A stretch of 64,000 nucleotides of DNA from the NCBI RefSeq assembly GCF_008084145.1, contig NZ_VSDO01000002.1:1116001-1180000 (forward strand), written 5' to 3'. The translations under genes were made by a program, and so were the position numbers. This DNA comes from Paenibacillus faecis. Lineage in GTDB: Bacteria; Bacillota; Bacilli; Paenibacillales; Paenibacillaceae. Below are positions 43,224-52,626 of this stretch, piece after piece. The stretch's first letter is position 1. Every line of letters starts with the position of its first letter. The notes below the pieces were generated by a model that was not told the origin of the DNA, did no database searches, and saw nothing but the letters and a program-made list of their open reading frames with translations.

Positions 43224-44723
43224 TTGCCGTCCGTTACGGATTTTGAAATGGGCGATATTCTGGCGGGCAGATATCGTTTAGACCGATTGATCGGTAAGGG
43301 CGGGATGAGCCGGGTGTATCTGGCCTCTGATTTAAAGCTGCCGGGGAAGCGGTGGGCCGTAAAGGAATGCTTCGGCACGGAGGGAATTGGGGTCCGTCCG
43401 GAAGAGGAAGCCGAGCTTCTGATCGGATTGAGCCATCCGCGGCTTCCGCAAATTGTGGATTTTTTTCAGCTGCGGGATTCCGGTTACTCGTATCTGGTCA
43501 TGGATTACGTGGAGGGCGTTCATCTGGACCGGTTTGTCCTGAACCGGAAAGAAGCACCTCCCGCTCAGGAATTGGCGCGATTCGGCCTGCAAATTTGCGA
43601 AGGGTTGGAGTACCTGCATAGCCGCCGGCCGCCGATCGTGCATCGGGATTTAAAACCATCCAATCTGCTGGTGGACGGCAAAGGGGAAATTCGCTTCGTC
43701 GATTTTGGCATCGCGCGCAAGTATAAGCCGGAGCGGCCGGAGGATACGATTCAACTGGGAACCGTAGGCTTTGCGGCTCCTGAACAGTATGGAGGTAGGC
43801 AAAGTGACGGGCGGGCGGATTTGTACTCGCTTGGGGCCGTGCTGTTGTATTTGGGAACAGGCTGCCGATACAGTTCCTGGTCGGAAGCAGCCGACCGGGA
43901 GTTCCGAAGCAGAGGCTACGGCGAGTTGAGGGAGGCGGTCTTCAAGCTGCTCCGGGAAGATCCGGAGGAACGATTCGCCTCAGCCGAAGAAGCCGGAAGG
44001 GCCTTGTTGCCGATATGTCAACCGAGGCTTCGCATGACGGCGGGAGCTCCGTTGCGGGGGCGGCGTCCTCATGTTATCGCCGTAATGGCTTCCGTTCCGG
44101 GTTCGGGGGCTACCTATGTCTCCATCGCGTTAGCCCATATATTATCACGCAGTTCGCGAAACGTGGCGATTGTGGAAACGGATGAGAAGTCCAGCGCCAT
44201 GGGGGCTATCGCCCGATGGGCCGGGGAAGAGGCATGCGATCAGCATCCCGGGAGTACTGCCGGGTTTCGGCTTCACGGAGTGGACTACGTTCATATCTCG
44301 AGCAAAATGGAGCTGCTGGAGATCTTCACCGATCGCTACGAGTTTGTCGTATGCGATCTTGGATCCAGCAGGCGCAAGGAGATGATGGAAGAGTTCTCGC
44401 GGGCGGATTTGTCCATCCTGGTTACGCCGGGAGCGGCGTGGAGGCTCGATGATCTGGCCGCTTTCATGGAGCATCCCTTGGCCGCCAAGGGAAACATGGT
44501 TTGCTGCGTTCCGATGGCCTCTTCGGACGTCATTCGATGGTATCGAAAACAATGGGGAGGTATCAGGATCATTGGGCTTCCTGCGGACGGCTGCCCATTC
44601 TGCCCCGGCCCTCTGCTGGAACAAGCGCTAATGGAAGTGTGCGGGGGAATTCTGCCCGCCCCGGGTCAGGATAGGGGAAGAGGGATTCGCTGGTATCGAA
44701 AAAAACGGAAGGGACGTGATTGA
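43224..44723 (+). CDS. Ser/Thr protein kinase fused to a degenerate TadZ/MinD-like P-loop domain
   Basis: 499 residues. The N-terminal 270 are a Hanks-type kinase with Gly-rich loop GKGGMSRVY (24-32), Lys47 in AVKE, HRDLKPSN with Asp142 and DFG at 160-162, all needed for catalysis. The C-terminal 215 resemble TadZ/CpaE/MinD: IAVMASVPGSGATYVSIALAHIL in the P-loop position (the signature Lys is Ala), then IVETDE and FVVCDLGSS, and a basic tail (RWYRKKRKGRD). No membrane segment is present. TTG 43224 is chosen because GGGAGGGA precedes it by 6 bases. First of ten tightly spaced genes. Confidence 0.85.
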   Translation: MPSVTDFEMGDILAGRYRLDRLIGKGGMSRVYLASDLKLPGKRWAVKECFGTEGIGVRPEEEAELLIGLSHPRLPQIVDFFQLRDSGYSYLVMDYVEGVHLDRFVLNRKEAPPAQELARFGLQICEGLEYLHSRRPPIVHRDLKPSNLLVDGKGEIRFVDFGIARKYKPERPEDTIQLGTVGFAAPEQYGGRQSDGRADLYSLGAVLLYLGTGCRYSSWSEAADREFRSRGYGELREAVFKLLREDPEERFASAEEAGRALLPICQPRLRMTAGAPLRGRRPHVIAVMASVPGSGATYVSIALAHILSRSSRNVAIVETDEKSSAMGAIARWAGEEACDQHPGSTAGFRLHGVDYVHISSKMELLEIFTDRYEFVVCDLGSSRRKEMMEEFSRADLSILVTPGAAWRLDDLAAFMEHPLAAKGNMVCCVPMASSDVIRWYRKQWGGIRIIGLPADGCPFCPGPLLEQALMEVCGGILPAPGQDRGRGIRWYRKKRKGRD

Positions 44724-45629
44724 TTGCTTCTTTGGAGAAGAAAGACAAGGCAACTGATGCTGGCCGCCGTGATCGGCGCGGTGGTTACCGCCGCTGTTTT
44801 TACCGTCTGGATGAGTATGCGGACCCATCGGTACGCCGTGCAATCGGCCGAAACACGCCGGGCTTTGGAAGCCGAGATCGCGCGGTTGAAGGAAGCTTCG
44901 GAACAAAAGTATATTCGCGGGTGGGCGCCTTCCCGGCCGCTTCCAGCCGGACATCTGATCCGCGGGGAGGATGTGGCCCCTGTCGAGTTTCCGGCTCAAA
45001 CCGCCCCGGCGGACTTGCTGATCTCCAAGGACAAGGTTGTCGGCAAAACCGTCAAACTCAGGCTTTCCGCCAATACGCTGCTGACCGAAGCGCTGTTAAA
45101 TGAGGAGGAACCGACTTCCGCGGATTTACGTTACCGGGAAATGGGCTTTATTCAGCTTCCCGGGACGCTGGGCAATCAGGATACCGTAGATGTACGGATC
45201 CAATTCCCTACGGGTCAGGACTACATTTTGCTGGCGAAAAAAAGGGTGATCTCGCTTGCGGACGGCGTAGTTACAATGACGCTGAACGAAGCCGAGATTT
45301 TGTCCCTATCGAGCGCAATCGTCGATGCTTACCTGCATAAGGCATCGATCTACGCCTTGTTGTATGTGGAACCCGGACTGCAGGCCAAGGCCGTGCCGAC
45401 GTACCCGGCGAACGATGCCGTACTTCAGCTAATCCGGAAAGATCCCAACATCGTTCATCAAGCGGAACAAGCGCTGAACCGGTCCGCCCGAGCCGGCCTG
45501 GAAGCCGATTTGGCCGGAATGTCGGCACAGTCGGCGGCGGAATTTGCGGGTCTCCAGGCGTCCGGTCCCGGGGCGGGAGCGAAGCCAGCCGGAGACGATC
45601 AGCAATTTGAGATGCGGCCATTGGAATAA
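44724..45629 (+). CDS. CpaB/RcpC-like SAF-domain pilus assembly protein
   Basis: 301 residues. A membrane segment about 11-30 follows a basic start; a coiled stretch (ETRRALEAEIARLKEASEQ) leads into a SAF domain with RPLPAGHLIRGEDVAPVEFP, the hallmark of CpaB. The remainder is a C-terminal extracytoplasmic domain ending in an Ala/Gly-rich tail. CpaB proteins anchor Tad pilus assembly in the envelope. TTG 44724 starts directly after the kinase stop (TGA at 44721-44723). Prevailing context is Tad-like. Confidence 0.75.
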   Translation: MLLWRRKTRQLMLAAVIGAVVTAAVFTVWMSMRTHRYAVQSAETRRALEAEIARLKEASEQKYIRGWAPSRPLPAGHLIRGEDVAPVEFPAQTAPADLLISKDKVVGKTVKLRLSANTLLTEALLNEEEPTSADLRYREMGFIQLPGTLGNQDTVDVRIQFPTGQDYILLAKKRVISLADGVVTMTLNEAEILSLSSAIVDAYLHKASIYALLYVEPGLQAKAVPTYPANDAVLQLIRKDPNIVHQAEQALNRSARAGLEADLAGMSAQSAAEFAGLQASGPGAGAKPAGDDQQFEMRPLE

Positions 45630-45643
45630 GGGGGGAGCGGGCT

Positions 45644-46324
45644 GTGAAACGTATAATTTTTACCGGAAAAAGCGATAAAAGGGACCTGCTGCTCTTTATT
45701 TGCAAAGCGCTCGGCGAAGCGGGGAAGCGGGCGCTGTTGGTAGATTTGACCGACGGCGGGAAATACCGCTACATCCTGGGAGGCGGCGATTCGGTGCTGA
45801 GCGTGACCGAGTTTTGCGGTTTTGACATTTGTGACGGCATGTTGGGGGAACCCGCCGGCAGCGAGTACGATTTCTGCTTGTACGACATGGAAACGATGCA
45901 TTTCGGGACTAGAGAGCTTTGGAGTATGGCGAATGAAGCCCTTTGGGTCACTTCCTTCGACCGATACGAAGTCGAGCGCACGGTGGAATGGTTTAAACAA
46001 CTGTTTGTACGCTGGCCCGAATTGCAAATGCTCGAGCTTTGGCCGGTTTTTATTCGTACGGTCGACAGTTCTTTAAAACCGGAATACATATTAAGCGGCA
46101 TGGAGGGGTTGCCGGTTCGTTGGTCCAGGGATGTGCTTGAAATCCCGTGGTGTGAGAGCAATTTGGCGGTTCAACTGGAGAATGAGTATCGTCATATTTT
46201 GCGGATGGCGAGATTATCGAGATCCTATAAAAAGGCGTTGCGGACCTTGCTCGAGGAATTGGCGGGATGGACCGGTAAGGACGCGAGGAAGACGCTTCGG
46301 CAAGCGGAAAGGAGGAGGGCATGA
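45644..46324 (+). CDS. Degenerate P-loop NTPase-like protein 1 of the Tad-like operon
   Basis: 226 residues. IIFTGKSDKRDLLLF at the N-terminus and LLVDLTDG after it have the shape of a MinD/TadZ Walker A and following strand, but the P-loop lacks the Gly/Lys/Thr pattern, so ATP binding is doubtful. I do not recognise a closer family. It overlaps the next gene by 4 bases. GTG 45644 follows AGGGGGGAG. Such inactive paralogues could act as adaptors at a pilus-assembly site; that is inference from position. Confidence 0.6.
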   Translation: MKRIIFTGKSDKRDLLLFICKALGEAGKRALLVDLTDGGKYRYILGGGDSVLSVTEFCGFDICDGMLGEPAGSEYDFCLYDMETMHFGTRELWSMANEALWVTSFDRYEVERTVEWFKQLFVRWPELQMLELWPVFIRTVDSSLKPEYILSGMEGLPVRWSRDVLEIPWCESNLAVQLENEYRHILRMARLSRSYKKALRTLLEELAGWTGKDARKTLRQAERRRA

Positions 46325-47163
46325 GCCGGATTATATTTGAGGATACCGGTTGGGGAGGTTCACCGCAGCTAGTGGCGGCAAGTGCGCTATATATGGCGTT
46401 AAACTATCCGATGCGCATGTTGCTTTTAAATCAAGACCCCCGCGGTACAGGGCTGGAAGCCGGTTTTTCCGTTCATGGAAACCATTATGCTTCGCTTCCG
46501 CTGCTTGCGGAGAACGGGATGGACGCGATCCGAAGGCTTGCCGTGAATGAGAGGCTGACGAAACACAACTTTCCGGATTATACGACGCCTGTCGTCATCG
46601 GGAGACTGGATCTTTTGACCGGACCTTCTCATCTGGAAGGGGAGGCGCTTTTAGACTTGGAAGAAAAGGAGAGGATTTACGCGATCGCGGGTCAGGTCTA
46701 CGATATTTGCTTTTCCCGCACCCGCTTTTCCGAACAGACCGCCATCCCATCCGGGGATTGGTATAGGAAAGAGCCCGTGCCTTTAAGGGTGGCGGTTTTA
46801 CGCCAGGATAGATCGGAGCTGGAAGCTTTCTTTCGGGATCAGACATTGGATCGGAAAACCGGTCGCACTACCGGGGCTGAACTGATCGCCGTCTATCCCT
46901 ATGATTCCGGGTCGCAGTGGACGGTGCGCAATATTTGCCGGAGGTTTGCCTGCAAGCTTCCCGCTTTCGGTATATCCTACAGCACCCAATTTTCGGATGC
47001 CTGGAATAACCGGGAATTATTGAAATTTTTCAGGCTTAACTGCCCGGTGCGCCAGGATAAGAAAATAAGGGATGAAATGCTGCGCGGGCTCATTCCGTTT
47101 TGCCAAGCCATTTATACGCTGGCCGGACGCGCAGCACCTTTGTCCGGCGAAAAGGGGGCATAA
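46321..47163 (+). CDS. Degenerate P-loop NTPase-like protein 2 of the Tad-like operon
   Basis: 280 residues. The N-terminal layout SRIIFEDTGWGGSPQLVAASALYMALNYP-LLLNQD resembles a ParA/MinD strand-loop-helix-strand, again without a usable P-loop Lys. A later segment (LRVAVLRQDRSELEAFF, ELIAVYPYD) looks like the following strands. I recognise no named family. It starts in the stop of the preceding gene and ends 3 bases before the CpaF gene. Confidence 0.55.
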   Translation: MSRIIFEDTGWGGSPQLVAASALYMALNYPMRMLLLNQDPRGTGLEAGFSVHGNHYASLPLLAENGMDAIRRLAVNERLTKHNFPDYTTPVVIGRLDLLTGPSHLEGEALLDLEEKERIYAIAGQVYDICFSRTRFSEQTAIPSGDWYRKEPVPLRVAVLRQDRSELEAFFRDQTLDRKTGRTTGAELIAVYPYDSGSQWTVRNICRRFACKLPAFGISYSTQFSDAWNNRELLKFFRLNCPVRQDKKIRDEMLRGLIPFCQAIYTLAGRAAPLSGEKGA

Positions 47164-47166
47164 ACT

Positions 47167-49038
47167 GTGAACAGCGCAGCCGTAAACGTCTTAGGTTGCT
47201 TAGCACTGGTCCTGACTTGCTTGTCGGCTTTATGGTTTAGAGTCAGAATTTCCAAAGAAGATCCCGGGGAGCGTTCGATTGCGCAAGACCGCTACTCGAT
47301 GGACGAACTGATCGCTTTTATCAAGCATCAGATTCACGAGCTGAGCCGTAACCCCTCCAACGATTGGGGAATGAACGAAGAAGCGTGGAAACGTAAAGTC
47401 AAATCCCGGGCTGAGCTGCGTCAGGCGCTAAAAGGATGCGTGCACGGCGATCCGCAGGATAAACGCTATGTGAAAATGTTTATACGCGATTTGCTGCAAA
47501 AGGGCTACGGGATTAATGAAAGCAACATCGGACGCATCATTCCTTTCGATCAGCGGGAAAAGCTGACGGCCCAGGACCGGTTTGATATCGTGCTCTATTT
47601 GTACGAGAAGAAACACGGACCCGACGGACTCTCGACCATGATTGACGAGTACGGGCTCGACCGGGCGAAAGCATTCTCCGAGGAAGGGGAGGGCGAAGCG
47701 TTTGAGATTACGGCCGAAGATATCGACCGGATTTTTTACCGGGAATTCAGGCTGCTTTCGTTCCCGGAAAAGCTTGATTTGGTCGTGCAGCGGGTCTATC
47801 AAATGTACAAAGGCTTTTCCGTCATCGATGCCGTTCGCGAACAGCGTATCGACGGGGTCAGCGGGGGAGTCAGCGGCATCCCCGGGAACGGCGCCTTATG
47901 GGGAGACTCGGTTCCCGAGCGGGGTGGTGAATGGCCGGGAGTTTCGCTCGATGAAGATGGGAAAAAGGTGACGCGCGCCTGGGATAGCGTATGGATTTTT
48001 TACAAGGGGAAAAGTTTGCGCTTGTCCTTTCTAACCTTTGGAAGCGAGGCCGAACTGAAGCGGGTATGCCAAAACATCTACAAGTTTAATTTGCCCGGCC
48101 AACTGTCCGAGGCGAACGGCTATAAGGTCAACGAAATGAAGGACGGGTCGAGGGTCGTTGTAGTACGTCCTCCATTTGCCGAAACCTGGGCGTTCTTTGT
48201 CCGCAAATTCGATGTGAAGAGCGCCTCCCTTGAAAATCTGATCGAAGGGAATAACGCCGAACTGCCCGCCGAGCTGCTGAAATTTCTTATGAAGGGCAAC
48301 CGGATTACAGCGATAACGGGTTCCCAGGGGTCCGGCAAAACGACGCTCCTCATGGCGCTTGTCAAGCATATCGATCCCTCCTATACGCTGCGGGTTCAAG
48401 AGATGTCGTTCGAGCTTCATCTGCGACGGATGTATACCGCAAGAAATATTTTAACTTTTAAAGAGACCGAGTACGTCACCGGTCAAGCGGGGCTGGACGT
48501 ACAGAAGAAAACCGACGGAACCGTCAATATTCTGGGAGAAGTGGCGACTGACGAGGTCGCGGCCTGGATGATCCAGATGGGGCAGGTGGCCAGCCTGTTT
48601 ACTATTTTTACGCACCACGCCAAAACGTTTCGCGATCTGGTCGATTCGCTGCGCAATTCCCTCCTTAAGACGAGGGTCTTCCGCGATGAGCGAATCGCGG
48701 AGGAGCAGGTGGCCAAGGTGCTCGATTTTGACGTTCACCTGTGCAAGGATCGCCAAGGAAACAGGTACATCGAGCGGATTTCGGAATGCTGCAAGCAAGA
48801 TGAACGTCGCGGGCGAAGTAGGGAATATGCCGGAGACCACAGCCAGGGCGGGCTTTTAGGCCGCTCCAATGGATACAGGGAAAGGGTGATTGTGGAATAC
48901 CGGAATGGCGGATATTTTCCGGTCGAACCCCTATCCATGAAGTGCCAAGAGGAAATGCTTCGGGAGATGTCCCCAAGGGAAGCGGCGCGCTTCGGTGCGT
49001 TTCTGGATAAGCATTGGGGGGAGCGGCTTGGAGCTTAA
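47167..49038 (+). CDS. CpaF/TadA-like secretion ATPase
   Basis: Hexameric motor ATPase of Tad pili and related type II/IV secretion systems. 623 residues; a membrane segment about 5-22 at the N-terminus is unusual for this family. The motor domain lies about 270-600: Walker A GSQGSGKTT starting at about 385, Walker B-type TVNILGEVATDEVAAWM and the catalytic His box FTIFTHHAKTFRDLVDSL. GTG 47167 follows AAAAGGGGGC. It overlaps the next frame by 11 bases. CpaF-type ATPases lack the C-terminal Cys-rich zinc motif of PilB; none is seen here. Confidence 0.88.
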   Translation: MNSAAVNVLGCLALVLTCLSALWFRVRISKEDPGERSIAQDRYSMDELIAFIKHQIHELSRNPSNDWGMNEEAWKRKVKSRAELRQALKGCVHGDPQDKRYVKMFIRDLLQKGYGINESNIGRIIPFDQREKLTAQDRFDIVLYLYEKKHGPDGLSTMIDEYGLDRAKAFSEEGEGEAFEITAEDIDRIFYREFRLLSFPEKLDLVVQRVYQMYKGFSVIDAVREQRIDGVSGGVSGIPGNGALWGDSVPERGGEWPGVSLDEDGKKVTRAWDSVWIFYKGKSLRLSFLTFGSEAELKRVCQNIYKFNLPGQLSEANGYKVNEMKDGSRVVVVRPPFAETWAFFVRKFDVKSASLENLIEGNNAELPAELLKFLMKGNRITAITGSQGSGKTTLLMALVKHIDPSYTLRVQEMSFELHLRRMYTARNILTFKETEYVTGQAGLDVQKKTDGTVNILGEVATDEVAAWMIQMGQVASLFTIFTHHAKTFRDLVDSLRNSLLKTRVFRDERIAEEQVAKVLDFDVHLCKDRQGNRYIERISECCKQDERRGRSREYAGDHSQGGLLGRSNGYRERVIVEYRNGGYFPVEPLSMKCQEEMLREMSPREAARFGAFLDKHWGERLGA

Positions 49039-51109
49039 ATCTTTGCTTGTCGTCATTTTCGGGTTGGCCCTCTGCCTATTCGCTTTGCTGTATGGAACGG
49101 GTCGTCTGCTCGACGTGAAGGAGCGTAAACGGGGATACGTATGGAATCGTGAGCCAATTGCGTCGTCAAGGCTGCGGAGTGTTTTTTTCGCGATACTGCT
49201 GAGATCCTATGCGATATCGGTAAAAACCCCGTTGCTTCGCCACGATGTGCTGAAAGTGCGCCAACGCCTGGCATTGCTTCATCGATATGATGAATTTTCG
49301 CTAAGAAGGGCGACCATGAAGTTCGTCATTCTGCTGGCCTTGCTGTATGGGGCTGCCGTCGGGCTGCTGTTCGTCTGGAAATCCGGAATCGTGTTCGCGA
49401 TATGCTTGCTGCTTGCGATCGCCGTCATCCAGGGGAATCTACTGGATGCGTACGTGAATCGGATGGAACAAAAATTGCTGGAACAAATGCTGGACTGGTT
49501 TGCGGCGGTCAGACACGGCTTTCACAGGCACGGCATGGTCGGCGATGCGATTCTTGAGTCGGTAGACCAGGTTCCGGCGGAGATCGGCATGCATGCCGAA
49601 AGGTTATATGAGGCTTTGACCGACAGCAAGCCGGAAGAGGCGTTGGATAAGTTTAATGAAACTGCGCCGAACCGTTTTCTCAAAATGTTTGCGGGAATAT
49701 CCAGGCTTGTCATGGAATTCGGGGACCGAAAAAGAGAACGCGGATCGCTATATTTGCGGGGGATTTCCGGTCTTGCCGGGGAGATTCAGTTGGAGTTGTT
49801 ACGCCGCAAAAGACTGGAGTATTTGCTGCAAGGCTTAAACATCATCGCGCTGGCGCCTTTTTTCTTTACCAAGCCGATCGAACGGTGGGCCAGATTGAAT
49901 TTTCCCCTGATGAACCACTTTTATCTGAGCAAGACCGGACTGTTCGTAAAAATCGGTCTATTTATAGTCATACTCATCTGCTATGTGTTGCTGCAAAAAC
50001 TGAGAGGAGACCGGGTCATGCCTTCTTACCGGGTCTCGCAGGGCCGAAAGGTTCCATGGGAAGCTCGCTTGCTTCGTTGGGGCGTCGTCCGTAAGCTGAG
50101 GGGAATATTCACGCCGCCTTCGGCGACGGCGGCCTACTCCCGGCTTGAGCGGTTGTTGAAAGACGTCAATCACCATCTCGACGTGGGACAGTTCCAAGTC
50201 AGAAGGATGACCGTGTTTGCGGCTTGTATCATTTTGGCGATAGGAACGCTGATCTATATGCACGCGCAATCCCGGAACTGGATATTAAGCGAACCGCCGG
50301 CCGGTACCGTTTTTTTCGGAACAATGTCGGAAGAGGACAGCCGAACGGCCGCAAAGGCGGCTGAACAGGATCGGCGAATTATGATCAAGCTCGGTATGAA
50401 GTCGGGAATCGCTTCCGCGAAAATCGCGGAAGCCGTGGCAGCTGGGTGGTCGATCGGGGGCGGGAAATTGGACGAACAGCAGGCTGCCGGGATAACCCAG
50501 CGAATCCTCGACAAATTGGAACGCTGGAATCGGGAGTATGTGAAATGGTGGGAGCTAATTTTATCCCTTACCGCAGGCTGTGTCGGCTATTTTTCGCCCC
50601 TTTGGGTATTGAAGTTTCAGCGCGGGATGAGGCTGATGGATATGCGGCATGAAGTGTACCAGTTTCAAACGATGATCTCGATTTTACGTGAACTTGAACG
50701 CATCTCGGTGGAAGAAATTCTCGAGTGGCTTCATACCTATGCCGTGATATTCAAGGAGCCGTTGCAAAAATGTTTGCTTCATTACGGCCACGGAGGAGAG
50801 GACGCCTTGCGAGAAATGAAGGAACAAGCCGCGCTGAACGAGTTCCGGCAGCTTTGCGATAAGCTGCTTTTGGCCGCAGAGCGAATCACGATCCGCGACG
50901 CCTTCGACGAATTGGATGGTGAAATGTCCTACCAATTCGAACGGAGACGGCTCGATTATGAGAAATCGTTGGATCTCAAAGCGGGTTGGGGCCGATTGCT
51001 CGGCTTTTGCCCGATGTATTGCCTTATTTTTGCCTATTTGGTGATACCGCTAATATGGATGAGCTTTGAGCAGATGGATATTTACTTTAAGCAGATTCAA
51101 CATATTTAA
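49028..51109 (+). CDS. TadB-TadC-like membrane platform protein, apparently fused
   Basis: 693 residues; TadB and TadC are normally two proteins of about 300 residues each. Hydrophobic segments lie near 5-25, 95-135, 270-285, 307-327, 399-418, 514-534 and 660-683. Two soluble stretches (about 145-265 and 540-655) have the helical pattern of T2SF domains. TTG 49028 is chosen for GGGGGAG upstream; it lies inside the end of the ATPase gene. It should form the inner-membrane platform moved by CpaF. I see no frameshift, so one long protein is intended. Confidence 0.7.
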   Translation: MELKSLLVVIFGLALCLFALLYGTGRLLDVKERKRGYVWNREPIASSRLRSVFFAILLRSYAISVKTPLLRHDVLKVRQRLALLHRYDEFSLRRATMKFVILLALLYGAAVGLLFVWKSGIVFAICLLLAIAVIQGNLLDAYVNRMEQKLLEQMLDWFAAVRHGFHRHGMVGDAILESVDQVPAEIGMHAERLYEALTDSKPEEALDKFNETAPNRFLKMFAGISRLVMEFGDRKRERGSLYLRGISGLAGEIQLELLRRKRLEYLLQGLNIIALAPFFFTKPIERWARLNFPLMNHFYLSKTGLFVKIGLFIVILICYVLLQKLRGDRVMPSYRVSQGRKVPWEARLLRWGVVRKLRGIFTPPSATAAYSRLERLLKDVNHHLDVGQFQVRRMTVFAACIILAIGTLIYMHAQSRNWILSEPPAGTVFFGTMSEEDSRTAAKAAEQDRRIMIKLGMKSGIASAKIAEAVAAGWSIGGGKLDEQQAAGITQRILDKLERWNREYVKWWELILSLTAGCVGYFSPLWVLKFQRGMRLMDMRHEVYQFQTMISILRELERISVEEILEWLHTYAVIFKEPLQKCLLHYGHGGEDALREMKEQAALNEFRQLCDKLLLAAERITIRDAFDELDGEMSYQFERRRLDYEKSLDLKAGWGRLLGFCPMYCLIFAYLVIPLIWMSFEQMDIYFKQIQHI

Positions 51110-51128
51110 CAATGGGAGGCTTAAGCTT

Positions 51129-51620
51129 ATGAATAATGCATCGTCCGCGCTGAAGGTGGCGGCAGGAATATTTTTGACTATCGCACTCATTACGATCGTG
51201 GTTATTTTGTTCGTTTCGGCTCAGGAGGCAACGAAAACGGCCCAGAACAATTTTTCCGATATCCAGACCGAGCTTTCGCAAGCTTCTTTTACGGTTTACG
51301 ACGACACGACGGTGAGCGGATCGCAAGTGACGAACGCGCTGCGTAAATTCAAGGACCGGGGGGAGTTTGGGATACAAATTAAAACAGGGAAAAACTCGGG
51401 AGGGCAATGGTACGGGGACATCCTCCGCATCAGCGGACCGCTTACCAACGAAGAGTACGGCTCGGTAAGCGGCCGAAGTCTGGCCGACATCGGGAACACA
51501 TGGAATGAAAAACTCAATGAATACGTCAACCCCAGCGGGAAATTCAAGGCCAAGGTTATTAAGGATAATTCGAATGTTGTCCGCGGAATCATTTTCACAC
51601 AGACGACGGTAGCCCCGTAA
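51129..51620 (+). CDS. Membrane-anchored pilin-like protein 1
   Basis: 163 residues: an N-terminal hydrophobic helix (about 7-31) followed by a mostly polar exterior domain with SFTVYDDTTVSGSQV and a Ser/Gly-rich middle. I recall similar proteins, with the YDxTTVSGSxV segment, from Tad-like loci of other Firmicutes, but they lack a name. No class III prepilin cleavage site (Gly-x-x-x-x-Glu) is visible. GGGAGG precedes the ATG. Role as a pilin or minor subunit is inference from layout. Confidence 0.6.
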   Translation: MNNASSALKVAAGIFLTIALITIVVILFVSAQEATKTAQNNFSDIQTELSQASFTVYDDTTVSGSQVTNALRKFKDRGEFGIQIKTGKNSGGQWYGDILRISGPLTNEEYGSVSGRSLADIGNTWNEKLNEYVNPSGKFKAKVIKDNSNVVRGIIFTQTTVAP

Positions 51621-51624
51621 GCCT

Positions 51625-52059
51625 ATGCTGAATGCCGTGAAAAGTATGGTTTGGCTGGGGGTGGCCGCATCCGTATGCTTTACCGCACTCCTCCTTACGC
51701 TGGAACGTAGCCGGGATTTTGATTTGGCCCTACAGAGGATACTCCCTTACGTTCAGGGGCAGAAAGCAAGTGTCGCTTCAACACTTGGCAGGGAAGCCGA
51801 AGGGCTGGATCTGGCAGTGAAGTATAAAGGGAGCCACATTTTATACGGGTTAAGAGAGTGGGCCGGCGAAGGCTTGGAAATCACCATTGATTCCAAGCAG
51901 ATCCCATATGATGGAGAGCCGGTATACGAGCCGGGGGGGAGTGGGGATCGCGATTTGCGTTCGGCTTTATCATTACTCGACCTGCAAGGCGATTACAGGG
52001 CGGACTGTTATTACGATGCAGGGGAACATCTGTATAAGCTTGCTTTTAATAAAATTTAG
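51625..52059 (+). CDS. Membrane-anchored small protein 2 of the Tad-like operon
   Basis: 144 residues with a hydrophobic N-terminus (about 8-25) and an extracellular domain. I do not recognise a family. It follows the previous stop by 4 bases without a visible ribosome site, so translation probably depends on coupling. Its size, anchor and place suit a minor pilin-like subunit. Confidence 0.55.
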   Translation: MLNAVKSMVWLGVAASVCFTALLLTLERSRDFDLALQRILPYVQGQKASVASTLGREAEGLDLAVKYKGSHILYGLREWAGEGLEITIDSKQIPYDGEPVYEPGGSGDRDLRSALSLLDLQGDYRADCYYDAGEHLYKLAFNKI

Positions 52060-52071
52060 GGAGGCTCGCGG

Positions 52072-52626
52072 ATGAGTAACCCGCTGTCCAAAATTGCGGC
52101 TGCCCTGCTGTCCCTTCTCCTCGTATTTATGTATCCGGCTATGGAATTTGCGCAGCGGGAGGCGGATTTCGATATGCTTGCGGCGTATAATTCGCTTGTT
52201 CAGTTTACGGACGCGGTAAGGAATAAGGGATATTTCTCTCCGGAGATGTATCGCGAATTCAATCGGAACCTGGAGGTAGGCGGCAAAGTGTACGACATAG
52301 AAATCGAGCACCGGAGAAAAAAATACCACCCGGAATACGGCGATCCGGCCGATCCCGCAACCTTTCAAGATCGCTACTCCGTAGTCTACGATTCTTATTA
52401 TACCGACCGGATTCTAGAAGTTCTCTATCCGGCAAACCCGGACGGGACCGCTGAGGAGGAGCGGCTGTACAAACTCGCGGCGGGAGACTTCGTTCAAGTG
52501 AGCATAAAGCCGAAAACCCGTTCAACTTATGAAACGTTGGCCGAACTCGTCTACGGCTCGGGGAGCGCAAGTTTGGAAGGGAAGCGGATTTCCTATGGGG
52601 GAATGGTACTGAATGAAGATTACTGA
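52072..52626 (+). CDS. Membrane-anchored small protein 3 of the Tad-like operon
   Basis: 184 residues: N-terminal hydrophobic segment (about 7-23), then MEFAQREADFDMLAAYNSLVQFTDAVR, a helix, and a Tyr-rich exterior part (KYHPEYGDP, DSYYTDR). Family not recognised. The stretched N-terminal helix resembles the spine helix of pilins, but no prepilin motif is seen. Its last 14 bases overlap the final gene. GGGAGGC precedes the ATG. Confidence 0.55.
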   Translation: MSNPLSKIAAALLSLLLVFMYPAMEFAQREADFDMLAAYNSLVQFTDAVRNKGYFSPEMYREFNRNLEVGGKVYDIEIEHRRKKYHPEYGDPADPATFQDRYSVVYDSYYTDRILEVLYPANPDGTAEEERLYKLAAGDFVQVSIKPKTRSTYETLAELVYGSGSASLEGKRISYGGMVLNEDY

